64,000 nt of DNA, from positions 692,902 through 756,901 of the forward strand of contig JABFGC010000002.1 in the NCBI GenBank assembly GCA_013112685.1. The letters are read 5' to 3'. The notes beneath the pieces were generated by a model. It had not been told where the DNA came from. It did not search any database and saw only the letters and a list, made by a program, of their open reading frames with translations. Origin of the DNA: Chloroflexota bacterium (GTDB taxonomy: Bacteria; Chloroflexota; Anaerolineae; Anaerolineales; Villigracilaceae). The position numbers were made by a program, and so were the translations under genes. Of this stretch, positions 47,164-56,599 are shown in pieces. The stretch's first letter is position 1; each line of letters starts with the position of its first letter.

Positions 47164-48194
47164 CTATGATGCTGTCAAGGTTTTTTGAAAAACCAGGGGG
47201 TTGACAGGCCCATAGTTTGGAATGTAGGGTTGTTGCGAGCGGACGACGGCACAGGCAATCTTGAGGAGTTTGTTTTGGATGTTGTTCAAGACCAGTTTCT
47301 TGTGCTTGCCTTCCGCCAGTTTACGAAAGAAATAGTGCTGAAATGGTTTTTTATGAGTACGCACCGAACAAGCCGCCAGGTAGAGCAATTTTCGCAAGGT
47401 TGGCGGTCCATAATGTCGTGAAGTCGGAGCGGAAAAGACCGAAGAACCACTTTCATGCCTGATTGGACAAATGCCGATGAACGCCGCCAGGACTCTTGGG
47501 TCGAGCGTTTCCTGCATAAGGAGGAGCAGGTGAGCTGCGAGTTGCAGTCCGATACCCGGCACCGACAGAAGCAAGAGCAAGGTCTGTTTGAAAGTGGGGT
47601 CGCTGTCAATCAGACGGCGGATTTCCCGGTCAATGTCCTTGATGGCTTTGGCAATCTGCTCAATCATGGTCTGGTGAGCCTGTTTGGCAAGTTCGGAAGA
47701 GACTTTCTTGCGCAGGATGGCATGCAAGGCATTCTTGTGTCCCGTCAACTGGACGGAAAAGTACTGGCGCGTGGTCAACAGGGACCTTCACTTGCTCTAA
47801 AATATCCGCTCTCGGCTTCCACAACGAGAGTTTGTCCCTGGTAGCGGCAGGCATACTCGGCAATGTACTGACAATCCAGTTCGTCGGTTTTGGAAGCGTT
47901 CACCGGAAACTTGCGCTGGATGTTCAGCGGCGGTTCGACCGCTACCGTGTAGCCGCTGGCATGGAGGAAGTACGCCAGACCTTCACTGTATACGCCGGTG
48001 GCTTCCATGCACACCACGGTGCTTGCGGCTTTGAGATGGTGTTCCTGCAACCAGCCGAGAAAGGAGACGAAACCGTCTTCGGCATTTTCAAACTGCACCG
48101 GCTTGACCCTGACCTTCCAGGGCGTGGTGCCGATACACGCCATGAAGGAAGCGGAAGCAATATCTACACCTACAAAGGATACAAATGTTGTCAT
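47164..48194 (-). CDS. IS110-family transposase (two frameshifts)
   Basis: DEDD recombinase. ATG 48194 (MTTFVSFVGVDIAS; GAGG upstream). The RuvC-like N-terminal domain has Asp in VGVDIAS, Glu in CMEATG and Asp in KTDELDCQYIA. The C-terminal Tnp_20 domain has LLSVPGIGLQLAAHLL and SAPTSRHYGPPTLRKLL with the Ser nucleophile region. Two frame changes between about 47760 and 47830 join the halves (LSLWKPRADILEQ lies in the middle frame). It may be inactive, or these may be sequencing indels. Confidence 0.85.
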
Positions 48195-48423
48195 TGTGAA
48201 CCTCTTTGACTTGAGTATTGGGTTTGCCAACTTGTGAACGTGCGGTCTCCATTACTAGCCTGCCAGGCTTTAATACTGATTGAGCTTAGTTCACAACCAG
48301 GACTGGGTCTGCTTCGCAATTTGAGTTTGGCTCAGCGTGCTACCCAGGAGGGTGCCTAGACTTGTTCAGCCCTGGTTTGGCAATCTCAATACTACTCCAA
48401 GTCTAATGGAGGGTGATCTTCCT
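48195..48423 (-). ncRNA. Candidate bridge-RNA region of the IS110 element
   Basis: About 230 bases between the element edge and the transposase start contain no gene and several short complementary segments. In characterised IS110 members (such as IS621) a structured bridge RNA that pairs with target and donor DNA is encoded in the non-coding end. Placement here is by analogy; I did not fold it or identify its loops. Confidence 0.3.
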
Positions 48424-48487
48424 GAAGCAATCCCCAACCCGATGCAGGAGATTGCTTCGTCGGGAAATACACCCTCCTCGCAATGAC
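48424..48487. repeat. GTCATTGCGA-family palindromic repeat, copy 2 (split by the IS)
   Basis: Contains GAAGCAATCCCC, GGAGATTGCTTCGTCGGGAA and CCTCGCAATGAC. Its missing outer arm, GTCATTGCGA, lies on the far side of the IS at 47151-47160. Confidence 0.65.
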
Positions 48488-48495
48488 AGTGGATT

Positions 48496-49071
48496 TTACG
48501 GATATTGTTCTGCCAGTAATTCGTCAATCTTCTCGTCGAGTTGCGGGTATTTCATCGGACCGATGTGAACGCCGCGCAGTTCTCCATTCTTGGCGACGAA
48601 GAACGTCTCCGGCACACCCTGAATGTTGTATGCCTGGGCAATGCGCGTGCCGATATCGGGACCGTTGATGTAGGTGATGTCGAATTCGTCAATGTAAGCG
48701 AGCGCTTCTTTTTCCGTATCCACCCAGTCCACGCCGATGAAGACCACACCCTTGCCCTCGTACTTGCGCCAGGTTTCTTCCAGGTATGCCGCCTCTTCGC
48801 GGCAGGGGGGGCACCACGAAGCCCAGAAGTTGATGATGACCACTTGTCCACGCAGTTCGCTCAATGTGACGGTTTTGCCATCGAAGCCGGTGATGGTGAA
48901 ATCGGGCGCCAACCCCTTATCCAAAGGACCCGCCTGCGCCCTTTTCAATCCCCATGCCATTAAAGCCAGGAAGGTCAGGATGATGGCAAAGGTGATGGTA
49001 ACCCCGAATTTTTTGCGCCCAGGGGTCGGAGGCGGTTGCGCTCCCTGTTCATTCATTGGCGCCTGGGTCAT
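48496..49071 (-). CDS. ccmG: CcmG/DsbE-like thioredoxin
   Basis: 191 residues: Pro-rich cytosolic tail, one helix (TITFAIILTFLALMAWGL), then a TlpA fold with APDFTITGFDGKTVTLSELRG, active site FWASWCPPCREEAAYLE and cis-Pro in GVPETFFVAKNGE. Reduces CcmH or apocytochrome c thiols. It lies upstream of ccmF in the same direction but is now separated by the IS110 element. Symbol given on context; a general TlpA role is also possible. Confidence 0.85.
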   Translation of the reverse strand: MTQAPMNEQGAQPPPTPGRKKFGVTITFAIILTFLALMAWGLKRAQAGPLDKGLAPDFTITGFDGKTVTLSELRGQVVIINFWASWCPPCREEAAYLEETWRKYEGKGVVFIGVDWVDTEKEALAYIDEFDITYINGPDIGTRIAQAYNIQGVPETFFVAKNGELRGVHIGPMKYPQLDEKIDELLAEQYP

Positions 49072-49316
49072 GATGGCTTCTCTTGTGTGGGCGCCGCTGC
49101 CGGGGAGGAATGATGTTGGTGTTGGGAGTGTTGATCCTCGGAAGAATGCTCATGTCCCATATATTTCATCATCAGCAGGTGGGAGAGCGGGCAGAGCAAT
49201 ATCAAGCCGTAGAGCAGGACGCTGCTCAACGGTATGTTGAACAAAAATACCGCCCCCAGCGCGACGATCGGGATCAGACAGCACAGGATCATGATCCAAA
49301 GATGCGATTTTTTCAT
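49068..49316 (-). CDS. DUF2933-type membrane protein with His-rich tail
   Basis: 82 residues: two helices (WIMILCCLIPIVALGAVFLF, SVLLYGLILLCPLSHLLMM) and a C-terminal MKYMGHEH plus SEDQHSQHQHHSS stretch rich in His, suited to copper or zinc binding. It overlaps the ccmG start by four bases. Small proteins of this kind are often linked to copper systems. Confidence 0.78.
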   Translation of the reverse strand: MKKSHLWIMILCCLIPIVALGAVFLFNIPLSSVLLYGLILLCPLSHLLMMKYMGHEHSSEDQHSQHQHHSSPAAAPTQEKPS

Positions 49317-49819
49317 GGGAATGCCTCCAGGGTTTGTTGAATGGCAGTCTCGGCAACGGCGGGGTCAGCCGCCAGCCAGATGACCAGATTTTGGGATTGG
49401 AAGTAATAATGCCTTTGCCCCATGCCTTCCAGAACGTACACGATTCGGTTGTTATCGTTGAATTCGCTCATGGGAGTAAACGGGGAATTCCCCTTTGCGA
49501 TCTTCTCACGCATGGCGTCCACCATCTGCGAAGCCATGAAATTCAACGGCGCGCCTGCCGCCCACACGGTGATTTGATTGTCGCCATAGATGCCGATTGC
49601 GCCGGACGTCAGGGGGAATTGTTTTCCGTGCAGCTGCTCGAACTCCGCCGCGGCTTGAGCGCCGGTTCTGCGGACGGTGATTTGCAGACCGGCGATCTCG
49701 TCCGGCAATGAAACGGCTGCCGGGCGGCTGATCAAACCATCGAAATACAGCCAGCCTGCGGGTCCCAAAATCAGCAGGATACCCAGCCCGATCAGGAATA
49801 AGGGAAGAATCCGTTTCAT
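49313..49819 (-). CDS. Membrane-anchored protein, unknown function
   Basis: 168 residues: one N-terminal helix (LPLFLIGLGILLILGPAGWL), then an extracytoplasmic alpha/beta domain with DEIAGLQITVRRTGAQAAAE, GAIGIYGDNQITVWAAG and QNLVIWLAADPAVAETAI. No Cys or clear catalytic residues. First gene of the minus-strand ccmG/ccmF set, overlapping the next by four bases, so it probably belongs to cytochrome c or copper assembly. Family not recognised. Confidence 0.72.
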   Translation of the reverse strand: MKRILPLFLIGLGILLILGPAGWLYFDGLISRPAAVSLPDEIAGLQITVRRTGAQAAAEFEQLHGKQFPLTSGAIGIYGDNQITVWAAGAPLNFMASQMVDAMREKIAKGNSPFTPMSEFNDNNRIVYVLEGMGQRHYYFQSQNLVIWLAADPAVAETAIQQTLEAFP

Positions 49820-50236
49820 CCCCGCTGATTATCAAATCGCGCGCGCCTTCTCACAAGCGCTAAAAGGCGCATGGGGTCGGTAGGCAATTTAGCGTATTGG
49901 TCAAATTTGTAGGTCTGGAACCAACAACTTCAATTATCAATACATACTTGCCCACTTAGGGTTCGTAAATTATTAACTTCCCTCATGTCGTTGCGAGTGC
50001 ATTTCCCGACGAAGCGTCGCCGTGGCGCCGTGCGACACAACCTCCCATTCCCTGAAAAATAGCCCGTTTACCAGGTTTTTTCGCCAACGAGGAGATTGCT
50101 TCGGGAAAACCGCCCTCGCAATGACATCATGTTGGAGAGGGTGAGGGAATTTATATTTTTACGAACACTTACACAATCAGTGTGCGCGCAAAGGTTGTCA
50201 GTGGCTGCGGCTGGAGCTTAGAGATTTGCTTAAAAA
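49820..50236. other. Intergenic region carrying a palindromic repeat
   Basis: No gene visible. 49987-50126 is copy 3 of the GTCATTGCGA family (starts GTCGTTGCGAGTGCATTTCC, contains GGAGATTGCTTCGGGAA, ends CCCTCGCAATGACAT). The remaining sequence is AT-rich and unremarkable. Confidence 0.6.
49987..50126. repeat. GTCATTGCGA-family palindromic repeat, copy 3
   Basis: Outer arms GTCGTTGCGAG and CTCGCAATGAC pair with one mismatch. The inner CCCGACGAAGC and GATTGCTTCGGG segments also pair imperfectly. Longest copy in the window. Confidence 0.7.
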
Positions 50237-51151
50237 TTATTCTGATAGATCAAAAGAGGGGTTTGTCATAGCTGTATGAGTAAGTTCTAGTGGCACATTT
50301 TGTTGAGCGTCATCGACCCAAGTATTTATCAATTCAATAGTTTTAGGATCGTTTGTTACTTCGCAAGCAGTTGAACCATTAACGCATGCATTTGATCCAA
50401 AAGTAGGAAGCGTAGTTGCCGGATCAACCCAAGGATTTCGTCTTGGATATGGAATTTCAGCGAAATATGGACTAAAATAAGTTAAGGGGGCAATTTCACC
50501 AGTTTGACCGTCTGGATTTATATTTTGCCAAAAAACCACCATCCCCCCATCTATGCCATTTTCGGTTGTAAAAAACCCGGCAATACCCTTGCTTTTTCCG
50601 TTGGGTTTTGGTTTAAATTCTAAAAAATTAACACTACCAGATTGATTCGTATAAGTACTTTTTATGATATTTCCGCGGACAGTTTCTGGATTTTCTGGTG
50701 CTTGGAGTAATGCTCTCCAACCCGGTACTCCTTGAAGGACCAAATCTTCTGGCCATGGGTGATTGATGGCATCTTCAGGCGTATAAGCAAGATCGTATTT
50801 CAAAATATCTTCTGTGGCAATCGTACCATCAGGGTTTTGGGTTCCTATTTTTATTTGATACCCAAATCGTAGTGCAAAATATTCATTTCCAATTTTTACC
50901 ACTTCAATATTTAGTGGTTGGTTATTTAGATCAACAACCGGCACGCCCGCCTCCGCCCAGAACGATCCCTCACTGACGGTTTCGACGACCGGCTTCGGGG
51001 TAGGCGTTTCCGTCGGCGTTTGAGTTGGCGTCTTCGTTGTGGTCGGCGGCAGGGTCGGGGTGGAAGTTGGCGGCGAGGGGGTGAGGGCGGGCGGCGCCGA
51101 TCCGCAGGCAGCAAGAATCAACGCCAGGATGGGGAGCAGGCTCTTTTTCAT
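50237..51151 (-). CDS. Lipoprotein, unknown function
   Basis: 304 residues from ATG 51151 (GGAGGAAATT upstream). Lipoprotein signal (LLPILALILAACG), a Pro/Thr linker (TPTQTPTETPTPKP), then a long beta-rich domain with LNIEVVKIGNEYFALRFGYQ, GVPGWRALLQAP and GGMVVFWQNINPDG. No catalytic motif recognised. From about 50240 to 50900 the gene is clearly more AT-rich than its neighbours, while the signal and linker part is G+C-rich, which suggests a mosaic origin. Confidence 0.7.
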   Translation of the reverse strand: MKKSLLPILALILAACGSAPPALTPSPPTSTPTLPPTTTKTPTQTPTETPTPKPVVETVSEGSFWAEAGVPVVDLNNQPLNIEVVKIGNEYFALRFGYQIKIGTQNPDGTIATEDILKYDLAYTPEDAINHPWPEDLVLQGVPGWRALLQAPENPETVRGNIIKSTYTNQSGSVNFLEFKPKPNGKSKGIAGFFTTENGIDGGMVVFWQNINPDGQTGEIAPLTYFSPYFAEIPYPRRNPWVDPATTLPTFGSNACVNGSTACEVTNDPKTIELINTWVDDAQQNVPLELTHTAMTNPSFDLSE

Positions 51152-51298
51152 TGGAATTTCCTCCATGCAAAACGAACGGTTGTTAATCGTATTGTACATC
51201 AAAAGAACATGGTATGTATAAACACGAAGGGAATGACGAGTCAAAATGCCCGTGCAAAAATGCGTCAATTGGCGGATTTTGGATAATGGGTCCGGCGC

Positions 51299-51304
51299 TA
51301 TAAT
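51299..51304 (+). promoter_or_regulatory. -10 box (TATAAT) upstream of the LysM-M23 gene
   Basis: TATAAT in the context GGCGCTATAATG, 32 bases before ATG 51337. No clear -35. The preceding GGCGCTA string recurs upstream of other genes of the region. Confidence 0.45.
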
Positions 51305-51336
51305 GATTTGCTGATAATCCCTGTCTGGCAAAATCC

Positions 51337-52733
51337 ATGCGACACACCGAAATGCGATTCCCGCGATTGCTTTTTGGATCGTTGATCCTCTTTCTTCTCC
51401 TGACCCTCCATTCGCCTGTAAGCGCCCAGGATGAAGGGGAAGATAAACCATACTACATCGTCCAGGAAGGCGATTCGCTCTGGGACATCGCGGCACGTTT
51501 TGGGGTGACCCTTGAAGATTTACAGGAAGCCAATCAAATCAGCGATGCGGGACAGGTGGTGATCGGCGCTCGTCTGATCGTCCCGGGACTGCAGGGTGTA
51601 AGCGGACAATTGGATACAACCACCGTCGCTTACGGTGAAACTCTTCGCAGTTTGAGTCGTCAATATGGCGTTTCGGAAGCAACGTTCGCCCGCTTGAACC
51701 GCCTCCTCAGCCCGGCGGCGTTATATGCCGGCGCAACCCTGATTATTCCGGTAACAGACAATCAGAGCTCCTCCATTGCTGGACGCGCCAACTTGTCGCC
51801 GGGTCAATCGCTGCTGGAATTGGCTGTGCTGCGTAATGCAGGTGCCTGGTCGCTGGTTTTGGGGAACAACCTGCCTGGCACATGGGCGGGATTGCCAGCC
51901 GATCCAATCGGCGCACCAACCGGTTTGCCGGAAGCAATTGCAAAGGTCGAGGTGGAGCCGCTGGAGATGGTTCAGGGCGGGACAACCGTCGTCAAAGTCT
52001 ATGCGCCTCCGGGCTTGACCCTGGGCGGGTCGCTGTCCAAATGGAATCTCAATTTCTTCCCACAGGATTATGGTTACGTTGCCTTGCAGGGAGTCCATGC
52101 CATGACCCCGCCCGGTCTCTATCCACTGACCCTGGAAGGTGAATTGCCCGGTGGAGAACGATTCACTTTCTCGCAAAACATACTGATTCAGGATGCAGAC
52201 TTCCCGTATGATCCAAGCCTGGATGTGAATCCCACAACCGTTGATCCAGCCGTGACGGGACCCGAAAGCGAATTATGGGCTTCACTGGGGGAGCCGGTCA
52301 CGCCTCAGAAAATGTGGGACGGCTTGTTTGCCAGCCCCGTCCCGCCGGAGTTCACAAATTGTTGGACTTCGTTCTTCGGCAACCGCCGCTCGTATAACGG
52401 CGGACCTTATGATTCTTTCCACAGTGGGCTGGATTTCTGCGGCAGGGTCGGGACGGAACTCTACGCGGCTGCGCCCGGCAAGGTGGTTTACACGGACATG
52501 CTCATCGTGCGCGGCGGGGTGGTGGTGATTGATCACGGCTGGGGTGTTTATACGGCTTACGATCACCTATCCGAGATCCTTGTCCAGCCGGGCGACATGG
52601 TTCAACCCGGACAACTGATCGGGCTGGGCGGGGCGACAGGGCGCACGACCGGGTCCCCCATCTGCACTGGGAAGTGTGGGTGGGAGGCGTACAGGTCAAC
52701 CCGGTGGAATGGTTGATGCGCGCCTATCCCTGA
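51337..52733 (+). CDS. LysM and M23-type peptidase, exported (one frameshift)
   Basis: About 465 residues. Signal peptide (LLFGSLILFLLLTLHSPVSA), LysM 1 (YIVQEGDSLWDIAARFGVTL), LysM 2 (VAYGETLRSLSRQYGVSEAT), a beta-rich middle, and a C-terminal M23 fold with zinc ligands in SFHSGLDFCG and HLHWEV. The latter is reached only after a frame change near 52657 in the CCCCC run; the corrected frame ends EWLMRAYP at TGA 52731-52733. It should bind peptidoglycan and cleave cross-bridges, or regulate as an inactive homologue. Promoter at 51299. Confidence 0.87.
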
Positions 52734-52850
52734 TAAGCAAAACCACCTATTCCAGAACGGGCAAATCCGCGCTTCGTTTTTCCACACAGACTTCATACAA
52801 TGGAATAAACGTCACCACTAAAAAGGACTTCCCCCGTCATTGTGTGAGGC

Positions 52851-53537
52851 ATGATGCCAGGTCAATTGATTAAGATTCTGAAATGGCTCATCACGCTGCT
52901 AATCCCCATCCTGGTGATCGGCGGCGCGGTGAATCTGTTAGCCACCGATTCCTATCTGGCGTTCGAATACGGCAAGGATACCTTCCCGCCCGACCCCTAC
53001 GGTTACAACCCGCGGCAGCGTTTCGTCCTTGCCTCCACGAACATTCATTATGTACGCGCTCACCTTCCCGGGGATGAACTTGCAAAGCAGACCCTGTACG
53101 GTGTGCCGGTGTACACCCCGCGCGAAGTATCGCATATGGCGGACGTGCAGGCGGTCTTCCAATTGGTCTTCCGCGTTTGGTGGATTTCGTTGATTCTGCT
53201 TCTTTTGCTGGGTTTCATCCTGTTGCGCGGCAGGGACCGGGCGGCGCTTGCCGCCGCGATCCAATCCGGGGGACTTCTGACCTCTGGATTGATCTTATCC
53301 ATCGCTCTGCTGGCGCTCTTTGCCTGGCAGGTCTGGTTCGATAATTTTCACCTGCTCTTCTTCGAACCAGGCTCGTGGCTGTTTTCCTACTCCGATACGC
53401 TGATCCGCCTCTTTCCGGTGGAATTCTGGTTCGATGCCACCCTGACGATCTCCGTTCTCAGTCTGGCTGGGGGATTGACTCTGGCTTTCATCGGCTGGCG
53501 CTGGCGGAAATCCATCAGCAGGCTTCAAGAGGATTGA
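52851..53537 (+). CDS. DUF1461 (TIGR01906-type) integral membrane protein
   Basis: 228 residues, about five helices: helix near 12-30, an extracytoplasmic loop with HYVRAHLPGDEL, then helices, and the family signature VWFDNFHLLFFEPGSWLF with SDTLIRLFPVEFW. Function unknown. It starts the exporter operon: three bases separate it from the first permease. Confidence 0.85.
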   Translation: MMPGQLIKILKWLITLLIPILVIGGAVNLLATDSYLAFEYGKDTFPPDPYGYNPRQRFVLASTNIHYVRAHLPGDELAKQTLYGVPVYTPREVSHMADVQAVFQLVFRVWWISLILLLLLGFILLRGRDRAALAAAIQSGGLLTSGLILSIALLALFAWQVWFDNFHLLFFEPGSWLFSYSDTLIRLFPVEFWFDATLTISVLSLAGGLTLAFIGWRWRKSISRLQED

Positions 53538-53540
53538 ATT

Positions 53541-54641
53541 ATGTCCCTTGCGCGGCGCAATCTCTTTCAAGACAAAACCCGCCTGGCGTTGAGCGTTGGA
53601 GGCGTGGCATTGGCGGTTATGCTGATTCTGATCCTCAAAGGTTTCCTGGCAGGGATGAATCGCCAGATCACCTCCTACATTGACCGTTCGTCCGGCTCGA
53701 TTGTCGTAGCGCAGGAGGACGTGGTCAACCTGCTGGGGGCGACCTCTCTCCTGCCGGAGGGAATCCTCCAAAAGGCAGAAGCAATTCGCGGCGTGGAGGA
53801 GGCGGTTCCCGTCCTCTCCCAGTTCATCATCCTCGACCTGCACGGTAAAAAGCAGCCCGCCTACATGATCGGGTATGAACCAAATCAGGGCGGCGGACCC
53901 TGGGAACTGATTGCGGGACGCGAGCCGCGCTCGAAAAAGGAGATTGTTTTCGACCGCGTGCTGGCGCAGCGCCATGATTTGAATCTCGGCGATCAAGTCG
54001 AAGTGATGGGAACCGATTTCACCATTGTCGGCTTGTCGAACGGCACCACTTCCTGGATGACCAGTTTCTTCTTTGTCCGCAAACGGGACGCGGAGAATTT
54101 GCTGATGGCGCCCGGCGCGACGAGTTTTCTTTTGCTTACCACAGAGGAAGGTGCAGATACAAACCGAATCCTCCAACGCCTGAACGATTTCTCGGGCGTC
54201 AATGCGCTCACCAAGCAGGAAATGGCAGCCAATGACCTTAAACTGTTTGCGAAGGTCTTCTCCGCCCCGCTGCGGTTGATGGTTGGCATTGCCTTTTTGG
54301 TCGGGACGATGATTGTTGGGCTAATCATCTACACCGCGACCGTCGAGCGCCAGCGCGAGTACGGCGTCATCAAAGCCATCGGCGCGCAAAACCGTTTCCT
54401 GTATCGAATTGTCGTCGCGCAGGCATTGTTCGCTTCCATTGTGGGATCGCTACTTGGCGTCCTGCTGGCAAACGGCGCGGCGCAGTGGATCATGTCCGCC
54501 AAGCCTCAATTTCTGATTATTTTCGATCCTGTAGATGGCGCGCAGGCGCTGCTTGCCGGTTTGGGCATGGCGCTCCTCGCCTCTGTCTTTCCGACGCGCG
54601 TGGTAGCCAACCTTGCACCTGCGGAGGTCTTCCGCAAATGA
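53541..54641 (+). CDS. FtsX/MacB-type ABC transporter permease 1
   Basis: 366 residues: N-terminal helix (LALSVGGVALAVMLILILKG), a long extracytoplasmic domain (about 45-260, MacB periplasmic-core type), then three helices of the FtsX domain (LMVGIAFLVGTMIVGLIIYT, QALFASIVGSLLGVLLANG). Mechanotransmitting permease family that exports lipoproteins, peptides or antibiotics. Its stop overlaps the second permease start (ATGA). Substrate unknown. Confidence 0.9.
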   Translation: MSLARRNLFQDKTRLALSVGGVALAVMLILILKGFLAGMNRQITSYIDRSSGSIVVAQEDVVNLLGATSLLPEGILQKAEAIRGVEEAVPVLSQFIILDLHGKKQPAYMIGYEPNQGGGPWELIAGREPRSKKEIVFDRVLAQRHDLNLGDQVEVMGTDFTIVGLSNGTTSWMTSFFFVRKRDAENLLMAPGATSFLLLTTEEGADTNRILQRLNDFSGVNALTKQEMAANDLKLFAKVFSAPLRLMVGIAFLVGTMIVGLIIYTATVERQREYGVIKAIGAQNRFLYRIVVAQALFASIVGSLLGVLLANGAAQWIMSAKPQFLIIFDPVDGAQALLAGLGMALLASVFPTRVVANLAPAEVFRK

Positions 54642-55750
54642 CCCGCCTTGCGTTCCGCAACCTGTTTCAGAACAAGGCGCGCCTCGTGATCTCGGTGGGA
54701 GGGGTGGCGCTCGCCCTGCTGTTGATCCTTGCGCTGGATGCCATCTTCACGGGCGTCGAGCGGCAGGTCACCGCCTACATTGATAAGAGCGGCGCGGACA
54801 TCTGGGTCTCGCAGGAGGATGTGTTCAACATGCACATGGCATTCTCTTCGCTGCCGGATTCCGTCGCACGGAAAGTGAAGATCGTGCCGGGGGTTGAATC
54901 CGTTACCCCCATCCACTATCTTACCAACAACATCGTAGCGGGCGATGAGCGCAACCTGGCGTACATCATCGGCTTGACGGAAGACGCCAGCATCGGCGGT
55001 CCGTGGATGGTTTCATCCGGACGCAGCCTGCCCGTCGAAGGCGAAGCGATCATGGATCGAAGCGTGGCGGAGAAGTCCGGCATCGCATTGGGCGATGAGG
55101 TCGAGATCCTCGGCGAAGAATTCGAGATCGTCGGTCTTTCCGAAGGCACGGCAAGCCTGGTCAATTCGGTGGCGTTCATCTCGATGAAGGATTTCGAAGC
55201 GCTGCGCGGTAGTTACGATACGTTCAGCTACCTGCTGGTGAACGTGGAGGAAGGCGAATCCCCGCAAGTTGTTGCCGCGCGGATCGAAGCGCTGATCAGG
55301 GACGTCACCGTTCAGACGGTGGGTGATTTCGCTGCACAGGAACGCAAGGTGGTCAAGGATATGAGCACTGATGTGATCACCATCATGAACCTGATCGGCT
55401 TTCTGATCGGCTTGGCGGTCATGGCGCTCACCGTGTACACGTCCACGCTTTCGCGCCGCCGCGAGTATGGCATGTTGAAAGCCCTCGGCGCGCGCAACAC
55501 CGACCTCTATCGTACTGTGCTGGCGCAGGCGTTATTGAGTGTGACCCTCGGTTTTCTCTTCGGCTTGAGCATCACGCTGTTATTGACTTTGGTAATTCCC
55601 TTGTTTGGATCGAACCTTGCATTGGAAGTCAGCCGCTTCTCTTTGCTCAAAGTGGCGGTGGTTTCGCTTCTGACAGCCGCACTCTCCGCGATGATCCCCA
55701 TCCGCCAGATCGCCGGATTGGACCCGGCGATGGTCTTTCGAGGCAGGTAA
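54638..55750 (+). CDS. FtsX/MacB-type ABC transporter permease 2
   Basis: 370 residues from ATG 54638 (MTRLAFRNLFQNKARLVISV); the upstream in-frame extension overlaps permease 1 and is spurious. Same layout as permease 1: N-terminal helix, extracytoplasmic core, three C-terminal helices (IMNLIGFLIGLAVMALTVYT, LLSVTLGFLFGLSITLLLTL). Two different permeases plus one ATPase resemble a LolCDE-like heteromeric complex. Two bases separate it from the ATPase gene. Confidence 0.9.
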   Translation: MTRLAFRNLFQNKARLVISVGGVALALLLILALDAIFTGVERQVTAYIDKSGADIWVSQEDVFNMHMAFSSLPDSVARKVKIVPGVESVTPIHYLTNNIVAGDERNLAYIIGLTEDASIGGPWMVSSGRSLPVEGEAIMDRSVAEKSGIALGDEVEILGEEFEIVGLSEGTASLVNSVAFISMKDFEALRGSYDTFSYLLVNVEEGESPQVVAARIEALIRDVTVQTVGDFAAQERKVVKDMSTDVITIMNLIGFLIGLAVMALTVYTSTLSRRREYGMLKALGARNTDLYRTVLAQALLSVTLGFLFGLSITLLLTLVIPLFGSNLALEVSRFSLLKVAVVSLLTAALSAMIPIRQIAGLDPAMVFRGR

Positions 55751-55752
55751 AA

Positions 55753-56599
55753 ATGACAACATCCTCCCAGGTCGAAACTTTGCAAGTCGCTCACGTGACC
55801 AAGCGGTATGGCTCCGGTTCCACCGAAGTCACCGCCGTGCGCGATGTCTCCCTGGCGGTCCGCCCGGGCGAGATCGTTCTCATCATGGGTCCTTCCGGTT
55901 CGGGCAAGACCACCCTGCTCTCGATGCTCGGCGCGCTGCTCAAACCGACCGAAGGCGCGATTCAGTTGAACGGCACGACCATCAGCGCGCTGGCAGAAAA
56001 CCGCCTGCCGGATATTCGCCTCAAACAATTCGGTTTCATCTTTCAGGATTTCAACCTGCTCTCGGCGTTGACCGCATTGGAGAATGTTGCCATCGTGGCG
56101 GAACTCGCGGGAGTCAAATCGGGTGAGGCGAGACGAAAAGCCGCTTCGCTCTTAACCGATTTGGGACTCGGCGAACGACTGCATTTCCTCCCCGAAAAGT
56201 TATCCGGCGGCGAAAAGCGCGCGCGTCGCCATTGCCCGCGCCCTGGTCAACGACCCCAGCCTGATCCTTGCCGACGAGCCGACCGCGAATCTCGATTCAA
56301 AGATTGGTCACGAGATCATGCGCCTGCTCAGACGAATCGCCAAAGAGCAGGGTCGCAGCGTCGTTATCGTCTCGCACGACCAGCGCATCAAGGATATCGC
56401 CGACCGTGTTTTGTGGCTCGAGGATGGTGAGTTCAAAGAAACCGTAACCATGGCAATTGATCCAGTCTGCGGTATGCCAGTCGAACGCGAGAAGGCAGTC
56501 AGCGTGGAATGGAAGGGGAGAGCGTACTCGTTTTGCGCGAAAGGCTGTCGGGACGAATTTATGAGTAACCCGCAGAAGTTCATCACGGTCGTTTCATAA
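55753..56599 (+). CDS. ABC transporter ATPase fused to a C-terminal YHS domain (one frameshift)
   Basis: About 282 residues. LolD/MacB-type ATPase: Walker A MGPSGSGKTTLL, Q-loop FIFQDFNLL, signature LSGGEK (break near 56220, then RVAIARALVNDPS in the next frame), Walker B LILADEPTANLDS and H-loop VIVSHDQR. After the usual end (VLWLEDGEFKE) the frame continues into a full YHS domain: AIDPVCGMPVEREKA, YSFCAKGCRDEFM and NPQKFI. An ATG at 56450 lies at the fusion point, without a ribosome-binding site. The YHS domain may couple transport to copper; inference. Confidence 0.85.

Larger units (their letters stand above)
47161..48423 (-). mobile_element. IS110-family insertion sequence
   Basis: Approximate limits. 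On one side it abuts GTCATTGCGA (47151-47160) and on the other the remainder of the same palindromic repeat (48424-48487), so it appears to have entered a repeat copy. It separates ccmG from ccmF and probably cuts the operon, unless outward transcription reads through. IS110 elements lack clear terminal inverted repeats, so the ends cannot be fixed by eye. Confidence 0.75.

Noticed and set aside
47164..47778. Two independent IS110 transposase genes
   Set aside because: The two frames hold complementary N- and C-terminal domains of one transposase, joined by a short segment in the third frame.
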